Positions 24,205-36,671 of a DNA stretch of 64,000 nt are shown here, one piece after another. The DNA comes from Coptis chinensis. Its lineage: Eukaryota > Streptophyta > Magnoliopsida > Ranunculales > Ranunculaceae. The number at the start of each line of letters is the position of its first letter. Position 1 is the first letter of the stretch. A program made the translations under genes and the position numbers. The DNA lies in contig CM027381.1 of NCBI GenBank assembly GCA_015680905.1, positions 88,313,501 through 88,377,500 on the forward strand, read 5' to 3'. Below the pieces are notes generated by a model, which did not search any database, had not been told where the DNA came from, and saw only the letters and a list, made by a program, of their open reading frames with translations.

Positions 24205-25477
24205 TAGGGGTGGGAATTTGGCCCTAACGACCCTAACCCGGCCCTGACCGACCCGACCTTAAGCCCTATAAAGCCCTCACAACTAAAGCCCTCACAGAGT
24301 TTAAAAGGGCGGCGGCCGCCCTAATGCCTTAGGGTAGGGGCTAGGGCTAAGATTCTAAAACATAGGCCCGACCCTAATTCAAATTTCATTAGCGACCCCT
24401 AACCAAGCCCTAACCGCCCCTGTTTCACACTTTTCACTATAAATACACATACCATAATTGTCTAACTTTTTGTTAAATATTTTCAATTAAAATAACATTG
24501 TCCTTTGTAATTTATCACTTACACCCAAGGGTACTTCCAATAACTTGTCTTATATAACAAAAACTTGTCAACTTAATGTACCATGAAGAACAATGAGCAC
24601 TAGCCTAATAAAAATAAGACTTTATTCCTTTGATCATCAAGTCAAAGTCCATAACTTATTATTCTCAATTTCTTTTCTCACTTATTTCTTATAAATTATA
24701 TTTTTATTCACATCCAAGCCAAGTCTAAAACTAAAGATTTCCTTCCACACCATTAAAGCAAAAATACTGAGCGCGGACATTTGTAACATAGAAACCAAAA
24801 CAACCTTTGTCAGAAAAATGACATTTGTAATCTCAAACCTTTCTCCATCACTTGTTCAAAAGCCAATATTTTCATTTATATATACAAAGCTTGAATCACT
24901 TTTAAATTAGAAGAAATGTAATATTATATTTGTTTGAATCTATTATAGAAATAATTTATGATATTACAAATAGTTTAACAACTTCCATGACCCTTAACCA
25001 AAACTATTATGTTTCTTCTTTATATCTATTACTTCTTTCTTTAAAATGATAATATAATTATTTGTCTATGTATTTCAATTTAAAATGTAATTTTAGTGAG
25101 GTTTGAGTACAAGGAAGAACAAATTCCGAACTCTCGATGTACTTCAGTTCATTAGATTGTGGATGTGCATTTTAAATTTTTGGACTTATACGATTATTAC
25201 TAGATTGGTTGGACTTTGAGTTTGTAGATTATTGTACATTTTTGTAATATAAATGAGTTTTAAAACTGATGTAGTAAAAAAAAAGAAAATATATAGGCCC
25301 GGTCTTAAAGCCTTTAAAGAGGGCTTAGGGTAGGGTAAGAGCTTGAGGTTTAGACTTGTGACCCGCCCGACCCGATCTTATACTGACTTTAGGGCCGGGC
25401 CAACCCGATCCTAATATTTAAAGGGCTTTAAATGTTTAGGGCCGGGCTAGCCCAACCCGGCCCATTGCCCACCCCTA
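24205..25477. mobile_element. Non-autonomous hAT-like element, copy 2 (1.27 kb)
   Basis: Same family and orientation as the element at 19266-20466. Its perfect 8-bp target duplication TTACCAGT lies at 24197-24204 and 25478-25485. It differs from copy 1 by scattered substitutions, short indels and an additional ~40 bp of GGGCCGGGC-type subterminal sequence near 25370-25410. Non-coding. Confidence 0.9.
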
Positions 25478-25615
25478 TTACCAGTAAGTGTTGAGATAAG
25501 TCTCACACTAGGAGTTCCGCCGCTCCATTTGTTGTGAATAAGTTTTGAGTAATTACGTATTGATTAGCTCAATATCAATGGAAAAATTGCAAAACCATAA
25601 TATTATGAAGTACAA

Positions 25616-25704
25616 ATTATTAACAAATAATAAAATTATAAACTTGGGAGGAGTAGCGCTATGTGCAAATTCTTCCGTTTATGATTTTATTATCTGTTAA
25701 TAAT
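25616..25704. repeat. Short foldback (28-bp arms)
   Basis: Left arm 25616-25643 and right arm 25677-25704 pair with two mismatches; the 33-bp loop holds GTAGCGCTATG. It could be a very small MITE. No target duplication seen. Confidence 0.6.
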
Positions 25705-26138
25705 CTGAAGTCCCAACCTTGCTTTCATGCCTTGGAAAGCAAAGAAAATAATAAACATGGATCAGAAAGTTTCAGTTCATGCCAACTTGATTACGATATC
25801 AGATTTAGTCGGTTCTAGACTTCTAGATTATCTTTCATCAGCAGAATACTTAATTGTCATCCTAAGATATTTGGTTTGTTTCATGTCTTAACCTGTCAGT
25901 TCAACTTTTGCAAGTTTACGTGCCGATCAACTTTTCACGTTCCTTCGCGCAGACATTTGTTGAGTAATAACAAAAATAGGCCAGGCCATTAATAATCAGA
26001 TTAAATGTATATTATAAGTTAATTTGAACAAGATAAAAGCTCCCACAACCAAAACTTAAACTGATAGGGAGATGAGTGTTGACTAATCTGCATATAGGTG
26101 TTTTATTATCTACCATATTCTTTCCCATATTGAAAATT

Positions 26139-26298
26139 GGGTAAATTCTTGATTCGGCCATGATAATGTCAATGCGTTTCCAATTCGATCACAAATTACA
26201 ACTCAGCGCATTTTGTCAGCAACTTTTTGCATTGAGTTGCTGACAATGGCCGGATTAGGAACTAAGTAACATTATCATGGCTGAATCAAAATTTACCT
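26139..26298. mobile_element. Small MITE, Mutator-type by target site length
   Basis: Arms GGTAAATTCTTGATTCGGCC (from 26140) and, reversed, GGTAAATTTTGATTCAGCC (from 26297) pair over about 30 bp and continue through CATGATAATGT. A second inner inverted pair (GTCAGCAACT, AGTTGCTGAC) forms the loop. It is flanked by the 9-bp direct repeat TTGAAAATT at 26130-26138 and 26299-26307. Non-coding. Confidence 0.7.
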
Positions 26299-28011
26299 TT
26301 GAAAATTTATGAAAATTAAAAAAAATTATTATTGGAATTTTTATGAAATTTAAGTCTATCTCTCAGCGGACAACTTAACAAATGACAGAGTATTATAAAG
26401 CTGACGAAATCTCATTAACACACTATGTCACACCCCAAATTTTCAGACAATATTTAAAATAATGATATTCAATCATCTAGAAACCCGGGGTGCAACAAAA
26501 CCCAATACCCTGTTATCAAACACGATATAAAAAAAAAACTGAAATCTAAAAGAAAACTAAAAAGAACAACTCTTCATCACATTATTAAACTACGAAGAAA
26601 CTAACCAACTTTATTACATCAGTCTTAAAACCAAACCGTACACTTCAGAAAAACTTAAACCATAAGACTCCAAGAGCAACTCCAAATCATGTGTCTTCAT
26701 CTACTGCACTCCACCATCTATGTTTTCAAGAACACACCCACGTTGCAAAACAAAGCAAACATGGGTCAACAAATTGAATTTGCTGGTATGAGTAAGACTA
26801 AATATAAAATAGCAATACGTTCATATATTTCGAATAAATAAATATACTATTCAATCATTTCAACTTGGAAGACAAGTTAGTTCCGTATTCTCGAAACGGT
26901 ATGCAATTTCTTCCCAAGTAAAACTTCAACCCCCAATATACATTTCCAAGAAATCTCAGATAACAGTACTCATCATTCCCACTTTCCAAAATAACTCACA
27001 ACATAAATACCACTTACATTCTATTTATTAAATGTACATATGATAACCTAATTAAATATGAGTTTGGTATACCTTACCTTTAAGCCAACATGTTGTCTTA
27101 AGGTAGGATATTTACGTCCCTGCAGAAAAGATTAATAGATCCTACCCTCCTGCAAAACAGAGTTAGACATCACAATAAAATGATTTATCTCAGCCAGTCC
27201 AATTTCCATTCATAACCAAACCTCATTTAAGACATTTAAGTCTAATTGATATAACCTGGTGTTTCGACCCCCACCTACGTGGCAAACGTCCATTGGTAGG
27301 AGTCTCCACTTTATTCGTTTAATCGACAAGGCTAAAACCCAATTCGCAATATCATGGATCAATGTACAGGCCCATTAACTCATGTGGCTAAGGCTGAACC
27401 TTAGCCACATGGCTTGCCACTAATGTACGTTGATTTATGTCCAGATTCATTTCTTATCAAAAAGATAATTATCAGTTGAAAGTTATAGTCTATCACAATT
27501 ACTCAAGCTACAAGATTACTTGAGCTACAAGGACTCTCTACTCTACCTATATAAATACCAAACTATTTTTCATTCAGAACTATGTTCTTGAGACTTGATC
27601 CCACTAATAATTTGGGTAATGAGGGCAACCCGCAAGGTACTGTCTCATCATTCCCCCGATCACCATCATTTTTCTAATTACTTTTCTACGTTCTTCGTCT
27701 TTTTCATCAACACTTGGTGTTTTGATCATATTTGGTCGAAACACCTGGTTCGTCCCGCATATTCGGGAATACCACTTATCATAATACATATATCAAGAGT
27801 AGTCATTCATATGACATCATTACATCATAAAGTTTCTGTGTGCATAACCATATATCTCAGACTATCACAAGTCATTAATATTTTCGTAATAGCATATCAA
27901 GTTATAGTCATTTTGCAGTCACATAGAAATCACAATCATTTACTAGTATTATTCACAGTTACACTTCACATCCATAACATCACACAATTCATATACTTTT
28001 ACTTAAAAACC

Positions 28012-28346
28012 ACTCGTTTACTTATGAGAATGGGGAAATATCACACCCAAGGAGTACATTCATCCCTTGTGAGTATCAACTCATACAAACCACGTATATA
28101 TTTCTCATAAGAAATCATATACATCATAATATATAAATATTCGTATGCAATAACTCAGTCACACCTAAAAATCAATATTTCACTTTAATATCACTCGTCT
28201 ACTTATGAGAACGAGGAAAAGTCACAACCAAGGAGTACATTCATCCCTTGTGAGTATCAACTCATACAAACTACGTATATATTTATCATAATAAATCATA
28301 TACATCATATGCAATAACTTCATCACACGTAAAATCAATATTTTTA
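28012..28346. repeat. Two-copy ~170-bp tandem repeat
   Basis: Copies start near 28012 and 28191 and share AAGGAGTACATTCATCCCTT and GTGAGTATCAACTCATACAA. Part of the 6.5-kb LTR-like element. Confidence 0.8.
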
Positions 28347-28623
28347 CTATGCTTATTAATTATCTTGTTGACTTATTTATTCAAAGACACAGCCCAACCT
28401 TTAGTTCCTACTCTACGATTTGCACTACATACATTTGTCAAATCACACATATCCGTGTGCCTCACTCACACCGAGTACCACTACAAGACATATGTCCCAA
28501 GCGGGATATCGCCTCTAGGAAACATACTTTCATCTTGTAAACTCGTAACTTGTGAGTCACAGCCATCTCTGGGCTTTCCATACACATAATCACAAAGCCT
28601 CCTTTGGGCATAACAAAATATCA

Positions 28624-28845
28624 GGTCATTCATGGCACATTCAATGAATACCTTAGGTCATTCCCGCCACATTTAAGGAATACTCATCATAATACTAACA
28701 AGTCATTCATAGCACATTCAATGAATACCTTAGGTCATTCCCGCCACATTCAAGGAATACCTATCATAACACTAACAGGTCATTCATGGCACATTCAATG
28801 AATACTTTGGGTCATTTCCACCACATTCAAATAATACCCACCTAC
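28624..28845. repeat. 77-bp minisatellite, three units
   Basis: Units start at 28624, 28701 and 28778 with GTCATTCAT.GCACATTCAA; each has an inner half-repeat with CC.CCACATT.AAGGAATAC. The third unit is diverged. Part of the 6.5-kb LTR-like element. Confidence 0.85.
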
Positions 28846-29848
28846 ATTCCCGTACATTCAAGGAATACAACCAACCCGCAAGGCGAATGCCTTAGTTCCT
28901 ATCTGAGGCGGCTTTTCACATGACATCACTATTCATAAATATATATATTTTTTATTTTCTTTTCATCAAAGAGGCGTGGAGAGATCTAAAGATGTGGATG
29001 ACACATTAAATTTTCACCGGACACTTTTACACCGGATTTTTAACACTCAAGAGTTCTCATTTATTATAATATTTTCATTACAAAACAAGCATCGTCTCAA
29101 ACAATAGAATCATTACTAAAGATTCCAAACACAATAACTAATCAACTCACCTCATTATCAATTATATAAATCATAGATATCAAAAGGTTCAATCAGGAAT
29201 AACGTATTAGTTAAATGCCTCGTGAATACATTTTAAACAACCACAATCACGTACACTATTAAGTACTAACATTGTACACATATAGTTATCACAATAACTA
29301 ATAACTAATAACTAATATATAATATAGTATAGTGTAGTGGCTGCACTTTTGCTCAAAGCTGCCTACGTATCCAAATCTTTCAAGATTGGAATCAAGCCTT
29401 CGTAGTTCTTATCAGCCACATAGTCAATGCTATAGTTTTTCCTACATTCATCCAAATGACATGTAATTTAATTATTTAGAAACTAAGGTATGTAGATATA
29501 CTTTTTCATGTAGAACTCGAAGTCCTAACCTCAGCCCATCTAGAAGAAAACTTAGGTCGAAAACGGTAAAAATCCTAATATTCAGCAAACTATATTTCTG
29601 ATGGACTATCTTCCGAATGACACAACTCTTTCCACAGGTATCCAAACGCATCGAGGATTTTTATGTTGAAAAGCTGACACACAGAACTTACTTTCTTATG
29701 TTTTACAAAAATACCCAATCTCATTCTAAATGTGCCAAAATTAGGCTCGAGCACAGTGCAAAGAAACTGATTTCTGACGCACTGTTTTCTGCCAGTCAAA
29801 CTTCCAAACGACATAATTAATTCCACGGGACTTCGAATGCGATGAGGC

Positions 29849-31315
29849 TGATAAACATAAAATAAATAGTTTTACTAATGAATAAAGCGATGAAACTCTA
29901 AACGAAAGTAAAACTACAACTGCTTTGTTACTGGATTTATCAAAGATTTCTACTCTCAATCCTATTGAGATATAGTGGAGTAGATGATTCGTTCCACTCC
30001 TAGTTCTTTCACATGTAATGTTTTCTAAGTCTAATCAATCTTAACTAAAGTCTAATGAAAAATTTACGAATTATAACTACGATGCAACTACCCACAAGAT
30101 ACGACTAATTAACTACGGAATGCTGCGTTGATTCTATGATAAGGAATTAGGAGGGATTAATTCCACCTTAACTCAACTTAACTTACTAACGACGAATCGT
30201 TGTAATCCAAATTGAACTGCTACGCAGAACAATTGGTTCTTCCTAATCCCTAATTACACATGTCACTTCTACCAATTCATAACTAGCATGTGAACGATTA
30301 AACCCATTCTCATGGTGAATTAATCGTTTCTAGAGTGGAATAGAAATTACGACGACTCAACGATAATTGGAATCAAGCTTTCATCAAGACTTCTCAACCC
30401 CCTCTAATGGAAGTTTAGCCGAGAATCATTTCGCAATCATTTCCATATGAATCTAAACTAAACATAATATCAAGATTCCAACTTTATTAATTTAACAAAC
30501 AATACTTGAAATCTAATTAATAATTAAGAAATGATATCAACAAGAATTTAAACTAGATCTATAAATGAAATGACAAAAAAAACGAATTGAATAATAATAA
30601 ACTATTTTATTAATCTAATCAAATGAATAACAATATTTTAAAGGTTTAATCTAAAATAAGAAATGAAAATGAAACTAAACTTAATTAAAACCATTAAAAC
30701 TAGATCTAGAAGCTATTCTAATGGCTACTTTCTATCCTAAGCTCCTAGATATCTTCAGAGTTAAGTCCTCTTTCTTGATAAGGAGGAAATCAGATCCAAA
30801 AATTGTGCATGGGCTTGGAGCCATATTTTGGGCCAAAACCCAATTTTTTCAGTAAAAAAAGGGCTCTTCAACTAGATTCGGCTTCAATAGACTTTTAGTC
30901 CACTTCTGCTCCTCTGATTGGGCAAAGCTTGGACCATTGGAGAGCTCTTCCCGAGCCGGTCGTTTTGACATAAGGTAGGCCCAATTCCAAGGTCTGAGTC
31001 CAAAGATACGGTCTTCGGAAGTTCTACTGACTTTGTGCACTGTTTCTGCCCGCGTGGACTTTGACTTTTCAAGGTTTGAGTAGGCTTTATAAAGGCTTTG
31101 TCTTCTCGAATCTTGGTCTTTAATCACAGAACTCCTTAGCAACCAACCATTGCTCCTTTATCTCATCAAGGTGGCACATTTCTACACATAAGTGACTTTG
31201 AAGCGTGAAACGCATAAAAACACGTAATCAGTATTAACTCTTAATTATTACTCACATAATTGGTCTAAAAGTATGATTGTTAAGGGGTTAAAACTACAGT
31301 TTTGGGCTCTTATCA
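29849..31315. mobile_element. Nested LTR-like insert (1.47 kb), solo LTR or TRIM-like
   Basis: It begins TGATAAACATAAAATAAATA and ends TTTTGGGCTCTTATCA, with a perfect 5-bp target duplication GAGGC at 29844-29848 and 31316-31320. The insertion splits a diverged ~190-bp repeat of the host element (pieces at 29590-29843 and 31321-31690 both carry CAGTGC..AGAAACTGATTTCTG). No coding motif. A TGATAAG-type terminus occurs in several plant LTR families, so I do not assign a lineage. Confidence 0.75.
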
Positions 31316-32952
31316 GAGGCCAATTGGAATAGAAAGCAGACTTCCAGATCTTACTCTTTTATGTTTTATAAAAATACTAACTCTTAACCTAACTATTTTA
31401 AAATTGGACTTGAACACAGTGCGCAGAAACTGATTTCTGACGCACTGTTTTCTGTCAACCAAACTTCCAGGCATTATATCTACCACCACAGACCTCGGAA
31501 TATGACGAGGCAAATTGGGTTTGAAAGAAGACTTATAAAACTCACATTTTCATGTTTTACAAAAACTCTAAATCTCCCCCTAGTTTTATGCAATTTGTGA
31601 TCAAACCTTATGCAGAAAATTGTTTTCTGACGAATAGAATTTATGACGCATAGAATTGTCGAGGTCATATCTTTTTCGTCACTCATCCAAATTAAGTGAG
31701 GTTCATTGCATCGGATAAACGACTCTTTAAGGTTTTATCAGGTTTTGGTTTCCCACAAATCTACAAAGTATAGTGTCCTATACACTTCCTACAATGCAAC
31801 ATATCCAGAATATGTGCACAAACAATTATCATATATTGAAGTCAGTTTTCATAATCTTAAACACGAGTATGAACTCGGGTCAAAGTATGAGGTTGTACCT
31901 CTGTAAGTCTAGATTCTAATGGTTTTGTAATCAACACAAAAGAGTAAATATTTTATTTTATATGATTTTATTACTGCAGACTGCTCAGTTTCAGTCCCAG
32001 TTTCTACGTCAGACTTCAACTTAAATTTCAGTATGCAAAACGACTAGATATGAAATTTTACAAAACACAAAAGTTGTAGATATGAGTGTCTACAGTAGAC
32101 AGGTGTTGGATTCATATCAAAAAGATCAAAAACGAATTTTCTATCCTTAAATTACTAAGAACAGTTCTGAAATTCTAAAAATCAAAACCCTATAACATAA
32201 ATCCAATGACTTCACATAATTCAAAACAGTTGTAGGCCTATATAATACTACCAATCAATCAATAAACACATGGTTTACTCACTACCGTATACAAATACTC
32301 TTGAACACAACAACACCTATATATCAAAGCTAAATTTTTGGTGCCAGTAACTCAATATATCGAAAGTCTCTGATTAAACAAATAATTTCGATCTCAAAGT
32401 TCTATATCATTATAGAGAATTAAATACACAACTAATCTAAACCATAGTAATAAATCAATTATATGAAAATAAGGTTTAGACTACTCATCCGAAATTGAAT
32501 TTGCAAAAGAATACCCATATATGTTTCTTTTTCTCCAATCCCTTTTCTTCTTCTTCCTCTTTTTTTTATTTCTTTCAATCAAAAAATTTTTTTTTTTTAA
32601 TGGAGGCTAGGATTTTGTTTTTGAATAATGAGATTTTTACAGAGAAAATTCGCGGTATTGTTTATTCAATGTTTTAAGTCTGTTTAAGTTAACCTATGGG
32701 CCTCAAATGGGTCTAAAAACACCCAAGGTCTATACATATATCAATGGGTACATTTTAACAATGTTTTCAGGCCCAAAAATGATTCTAAAATACCCACACA
32801 AGTTCTAACAAACAATTTAAATAAAAACAATTTTGAAAAATCAACAACAACCAAACAAATTCTAGAACAAACTAGACTTCATAATATAATAATTATTTTT
32901 AATTCAAATAATGTAATCTATGTTGTTTAAAAATTGGGGTTGTTATACACTA

Positions 32953-34949
32953 TATACTCCATAACAATATGAAGTTCCAAATCTTAAACCAAATAGCTGC
33001 AAGCCTGCAAGAGTAAAATCGTACTATATCTTTGTCAAATTTTCGAAATTGAGATTGAAGTAGTTTAAATCTATATTTTCCCATAAAAATTTCATTGGCA
33101 TTTAGTTATATATTTCAAATGGAAAGATTACATTTGCCCCACAAGTTACGGTATGAATTATTAAAAGCATTTACCCCGATATCAGGGCAATGTAAATATC
33201 AACATTTTAGCCTTTCTTATGTGAGACAACAGAATTCCAAACCAAAATGTAAAAGACTTAACACGTTTTTCAGTTTCTATAAGTAAGAGAATCAGATATT
33301 CAGATCGAAGTCATCAAACTTCCCATGGAGCGGTTGTTCTTTTCCTTTGCATTGTCTCACATGTTAGGCTATGTATTGGAAGGTCCACCAACAACGTTTT
33401 TCTAGGGGAAGATGCATGTGTCAATTGTAGTCAAGTGGTTGTTCATGAGCAAACCTTTCAAGAATAGCTCCTGCTCTATTTTATTGTTTTTCACGCGCAC
33501 AGTAAGATATGAGAGATGTAAAAGAATAGCTATCCCTACATACACATATTCTGATGGACCGGAATTAAGGAAAATAATTTGTTGATTAATTGTTGAATAA
33601 AATGTTATGATGACAAAGTTGAGGGTCATCGTAACTAAGTAGTAAGTACTCAATACGTTTAATTAGTGTATATGCGTTCAAATACTTCCCATTGAATTGA
33701 CACGGATGAATGGATTATGGATAATAATGAAGTCTTGTCCCCCTCACCCCGATGATGAATTAGTACTAATATAGTTCACTTTGCGACAGTGATCCTCATA
33801 TCTACGTTGACCTAGGTTTAATTAATGCAATTCTTTAGACTTACTAAGACTAAACATAACATAAACCTGTAAACTTAATTAGATTTAGGCCAGAAGTAGG
33901 ATCGTAGTCTACTTAGAATGACTTTCCCCAAGGCTCCCTGCTATAAACCCACCCTCCATCCACTCAAGACAATCGCGTTCAAATGCCAAATGGATCTTGA
34001 GGAATTTTTTTGGTCGAACCAGCAAAAACTCTGGTTATCTAACGTTATTTCATGGATTCCAATGTGCTAAATAAGGGCTACAAAACAATTGATTCCCCAT
34101 CCATCCACATTGTTCTAGCTAGCTAGATTCCCCATCCATGTTGTTTCCTCACAAATGAAAGATTATGTCATCAAGAAAAAAAATCTTAACATATTATTTA
34201 TAGAGTGAGTAGATCGACCATTATTTCGAAAATAAAAACCATAACCAAAACTCTTATATAAGATGTGCTGAAAAAGGTAAATTGTTTGTTCCACAAGTTC
34301 CAGTTAAGTATAAGTGTACTGCTTTTCGAATAAAACTTTTTTTCTTCTTCTTATTATATGCACAAAAACGTATTTTTTTCATTTACTTTTAAGGATGAAT
34401 GTGTTTCAGGTTTTCACGCGTTTAAAGACAATGGCATGCTAAAATTTGAAGTGAGTGGGCATTATAGTTGACTACTCGACTACTACTTTCCGGTCTAAGG
34501 AGGGTGTATCGATTAAAATTTTATAATAATTAAAAAGGTGTTGCCATAAAAAATTACGGACATTTTCAATTCTCCGCATCTAATCACTTAATATTAAGGC
34601 ATTAAGCGCGGCATTAATTAAGCTATTGAGGCCGTAAAACACAAAGATTTATTCCAAACAATAAATTCATTATGTCACGTACATAGATGAATAAATTGGG
34701 CCGAAGGGGATATTATTTGTTGAAAATCCCTTCGATCAATATGAGGCATAGCAGTAGGAAAAATTGAGACTTTAAAATGGAACCTCGTGAACATACAAAA
34801 GAACTCGGATTCTCTGCAAAAATGATTATGGATTAATTATATATTAGAAAATAGACCCGTGCATATGCATCGACTCTTTTGAAAATTTGTTCAACAATCA
34901 TAACTATACATACATATATAAATTTTTTATGTGATTTCTATTTTCGTCA
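32953..34949. other. Intergenic, nothing recognised
   Basis: About 2 kb of AT-rich sequence. Open frames (33095-33286 plus, 33402-33653 minus) are short and without domain signal. No terminal repeats were paired. Confidence 0.4.
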
Positions 34950-35580
34950 TTTACCCGTTTTAATTTCATAACAAATTTTTTGATCAAGTTTTAAAAATCG
35001 GTTTTAATTTCTCAACAAATTGTTTTAATTAAGTTTTAAAACCCCGTTTTTAATAGGAAAATGATTCTCGTTTTAATTAGAAGTGCTAGATTTATCTTTT
35101 TCAATAGGCCGGGGAGAAATTCCCATTATAATAGGAGGAGAATTTCCGTTTTAATTAGAAGTGCTAGAATTTCCTTTTCAATAAGAGAGAAATTCCTGTT
35201 TTAATGGGAAATGATGATGTAGGACTTTAATAGAGCTCGAAAAATACCCTTTGTGGGAGCTTTAATATCAACAAATTATTTTAATTAAGTTTTAAAAACC
35301 TATTTTTTAATTAGGGGAGAGATCCCATTTTAATTTAGAAGTGTGATTCCCGTTTTTAATAGGAGAAGGATTTCCGTTTTAATTAGAAGTGCTAGATTTT
35401 TTTTCAATAGGGGAGAAATTCTCATTATAATAGGAGAAAGATTCCCGTTTTAATTAAAAACGCTAAAATTTCTCTTTTCAATAGGAGAAAAATTCATGTT
35501 TTAATAGGAATTGATGACGTAGAATTTTAAAAGAACTAGAAAAATACTTTTTATAAAAATTTTAATATTAATATATTGAT
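34950..35580. repeat. AT-rich tandem repeat, second locus (two ~280-bp units)
   Basis: Units near 35025-35276 and 35277-35578 share TTTTAATTAAGTTTTAAAA, TTTTAATTAGAAGTGCTAGA, TTTCAATAGG.GAGAAATTC and an ending of the type GGGAGCTTTAATATcAA. Same family as 18640-20530. Each unit has an internal half-unit repetition of the CCGTTTTAATTAGAA block. Confidence 0.65.
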
Positions 35581-36232
35581 TGATATAGATAAGAATTTGT
35601 TTAGGTTAATACTCTTAGGATAATACTCCACAAGTTAACTTCTTCCTAGATAAAGCCTAGAACTATCATCGAATCACTTGGCATATAATTGCCAACTATA
35701 GTGCTCCATATATATTATAAACTATACTCCTTTCTTTGCTAACCACTAGTTAAGGATCACAAACTGTCATTCAGTAACTTCCCAGACTTTTCACCTATTT
35801 CATAATTGGGAAAAGTTTTAACTTTGTTCGGAAGTCTAGTCTCCCACTACAAAGCTTATATGATGCATGCAGACTACATTGTCGCATCCCAATTGGAAAA
35901 CTTTACAAGTGGTTGATAACCTTATTAAACGAAGCAATTTATAATCTTTGATTAAAGAAAATAAGAATATTGTATCCGATTAGGGTGAATATATGTGATA
36001 AGTACATAGTTGTACATGTAACTTAACTTAACTTGCAACTACTATTGCCACCTATATTCTAAAACTCTCCAAATAAAAGTTTGCCCGTTATATAATTCCA
36101 CTTAATTATTCGAATTCTAAAAAAACTCCACCATGTAAAACAATGAATTAGAAGCTAATTTTTTGTAGAGATGTTCTCCTCACAATATAAATCATCCTTA
36201 AAAAAAATCAGCACATTTGAATATGTCTAGGC
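35581..36232. other. Intergenic, nothing recognised
   Basis: AT-rich, without coding signal or paired repeats. Confidence 0.4.
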
Positions 36233-36641
36233 TAGGGCGGTAGTAAGTTTTGATAATCCGATCCCGAACCAAACTGATAAAAAATGGTTTGGGTTTTGGT
36301 AATTCGGTGTCGGTTTGGTAATGGGTTCAATTTTGAGTACCGATAAGATATAATATTGGCTTGGTTTCGGGTTTGCCACCGAACCGATATGAACCCGAAC
36401 TGATAAGATGATATTTTTGTAATATTTATAATTAATTTTGTATATGTTTTATAAATTGTGTGACTGAAATTAATCGATTTAATTTAAGATTTAATTGATT
36501 TTTATAGTTTTCGGTTCGAGTTGGTTTGGTTTCGGTTTGCAATATATCTTATAGGTTCAGTTCAGTTTCGGATGAAATATAATACTATCGGTTCAGTTTG
36601 GTTCGGTTTCGGATTTTCCAGAATATCTATTAATAGTCCTA
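36233..36641. mobile_element. Small hAT-like element (0.41 kb)
   Basis: It begins TAGGGCGGTAGTAAGTTTTG and ends TATTAATAGTCCTA. Flanks share GTCTAG (GTCTAGGC at 36225-36232, GTCTAGAT at 36642-36649), a decayed 8-bp target duplication. Subterminal regions are filled with GGTTTGGTTCGGTTTCGG-like motifs, similar in style to the element at 14742-15164. Confidence 0.6.
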
Positions 36642-36671
36642 GTCTAGATGTGTAATGAATTGCCCAATTGT

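Larger units (their letters stand above)
26426..32947. mobile_element. Non-coding LTR-like element (6.5 kb including a nested insert)
   Basis: It begins TGTCACACCCCAAATTTTC and ends AAAAATTGGGGTTGTTATA; these termini are imperfect inverted copies, as in long plant LTRs. The 5-bp target duplication CACTA is perfect (26421-26425, 32948-32952). No gag, protease, RT or integrase motif is found on either strand, so it is either a very long solo LTR or a large non-autonomous derivative. It includes a two-copy ~170-bp repeat, a 77-bp minisatellite and a nested LTR-like insert at 29849-31315; without that insert it is about 5.05 kb. Open frames inside (27595-28110, 30849-31142) have no recognisable domain. 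Confidence 0.65.

Noticed and set aside
27595-28110. 171-codon plus-strand frame in the 6.5-kb LTR-like element
   Set aside because: Composition is His/Ile/Ser-rich and AT-driven, and the frame lies within a repeat without coding signal.
28012-28845. CRISPR-like regular repeats
   Set aside because: Repeats are adjacent, diverged and in plant DNA; ordinary minisatellites.
30849-31142. 97-codon minus-strand frame in the nested insert
   Set aside because: No family resemblance, inside a non-coding LTR-like insert, with a second frame open over the same stretch.
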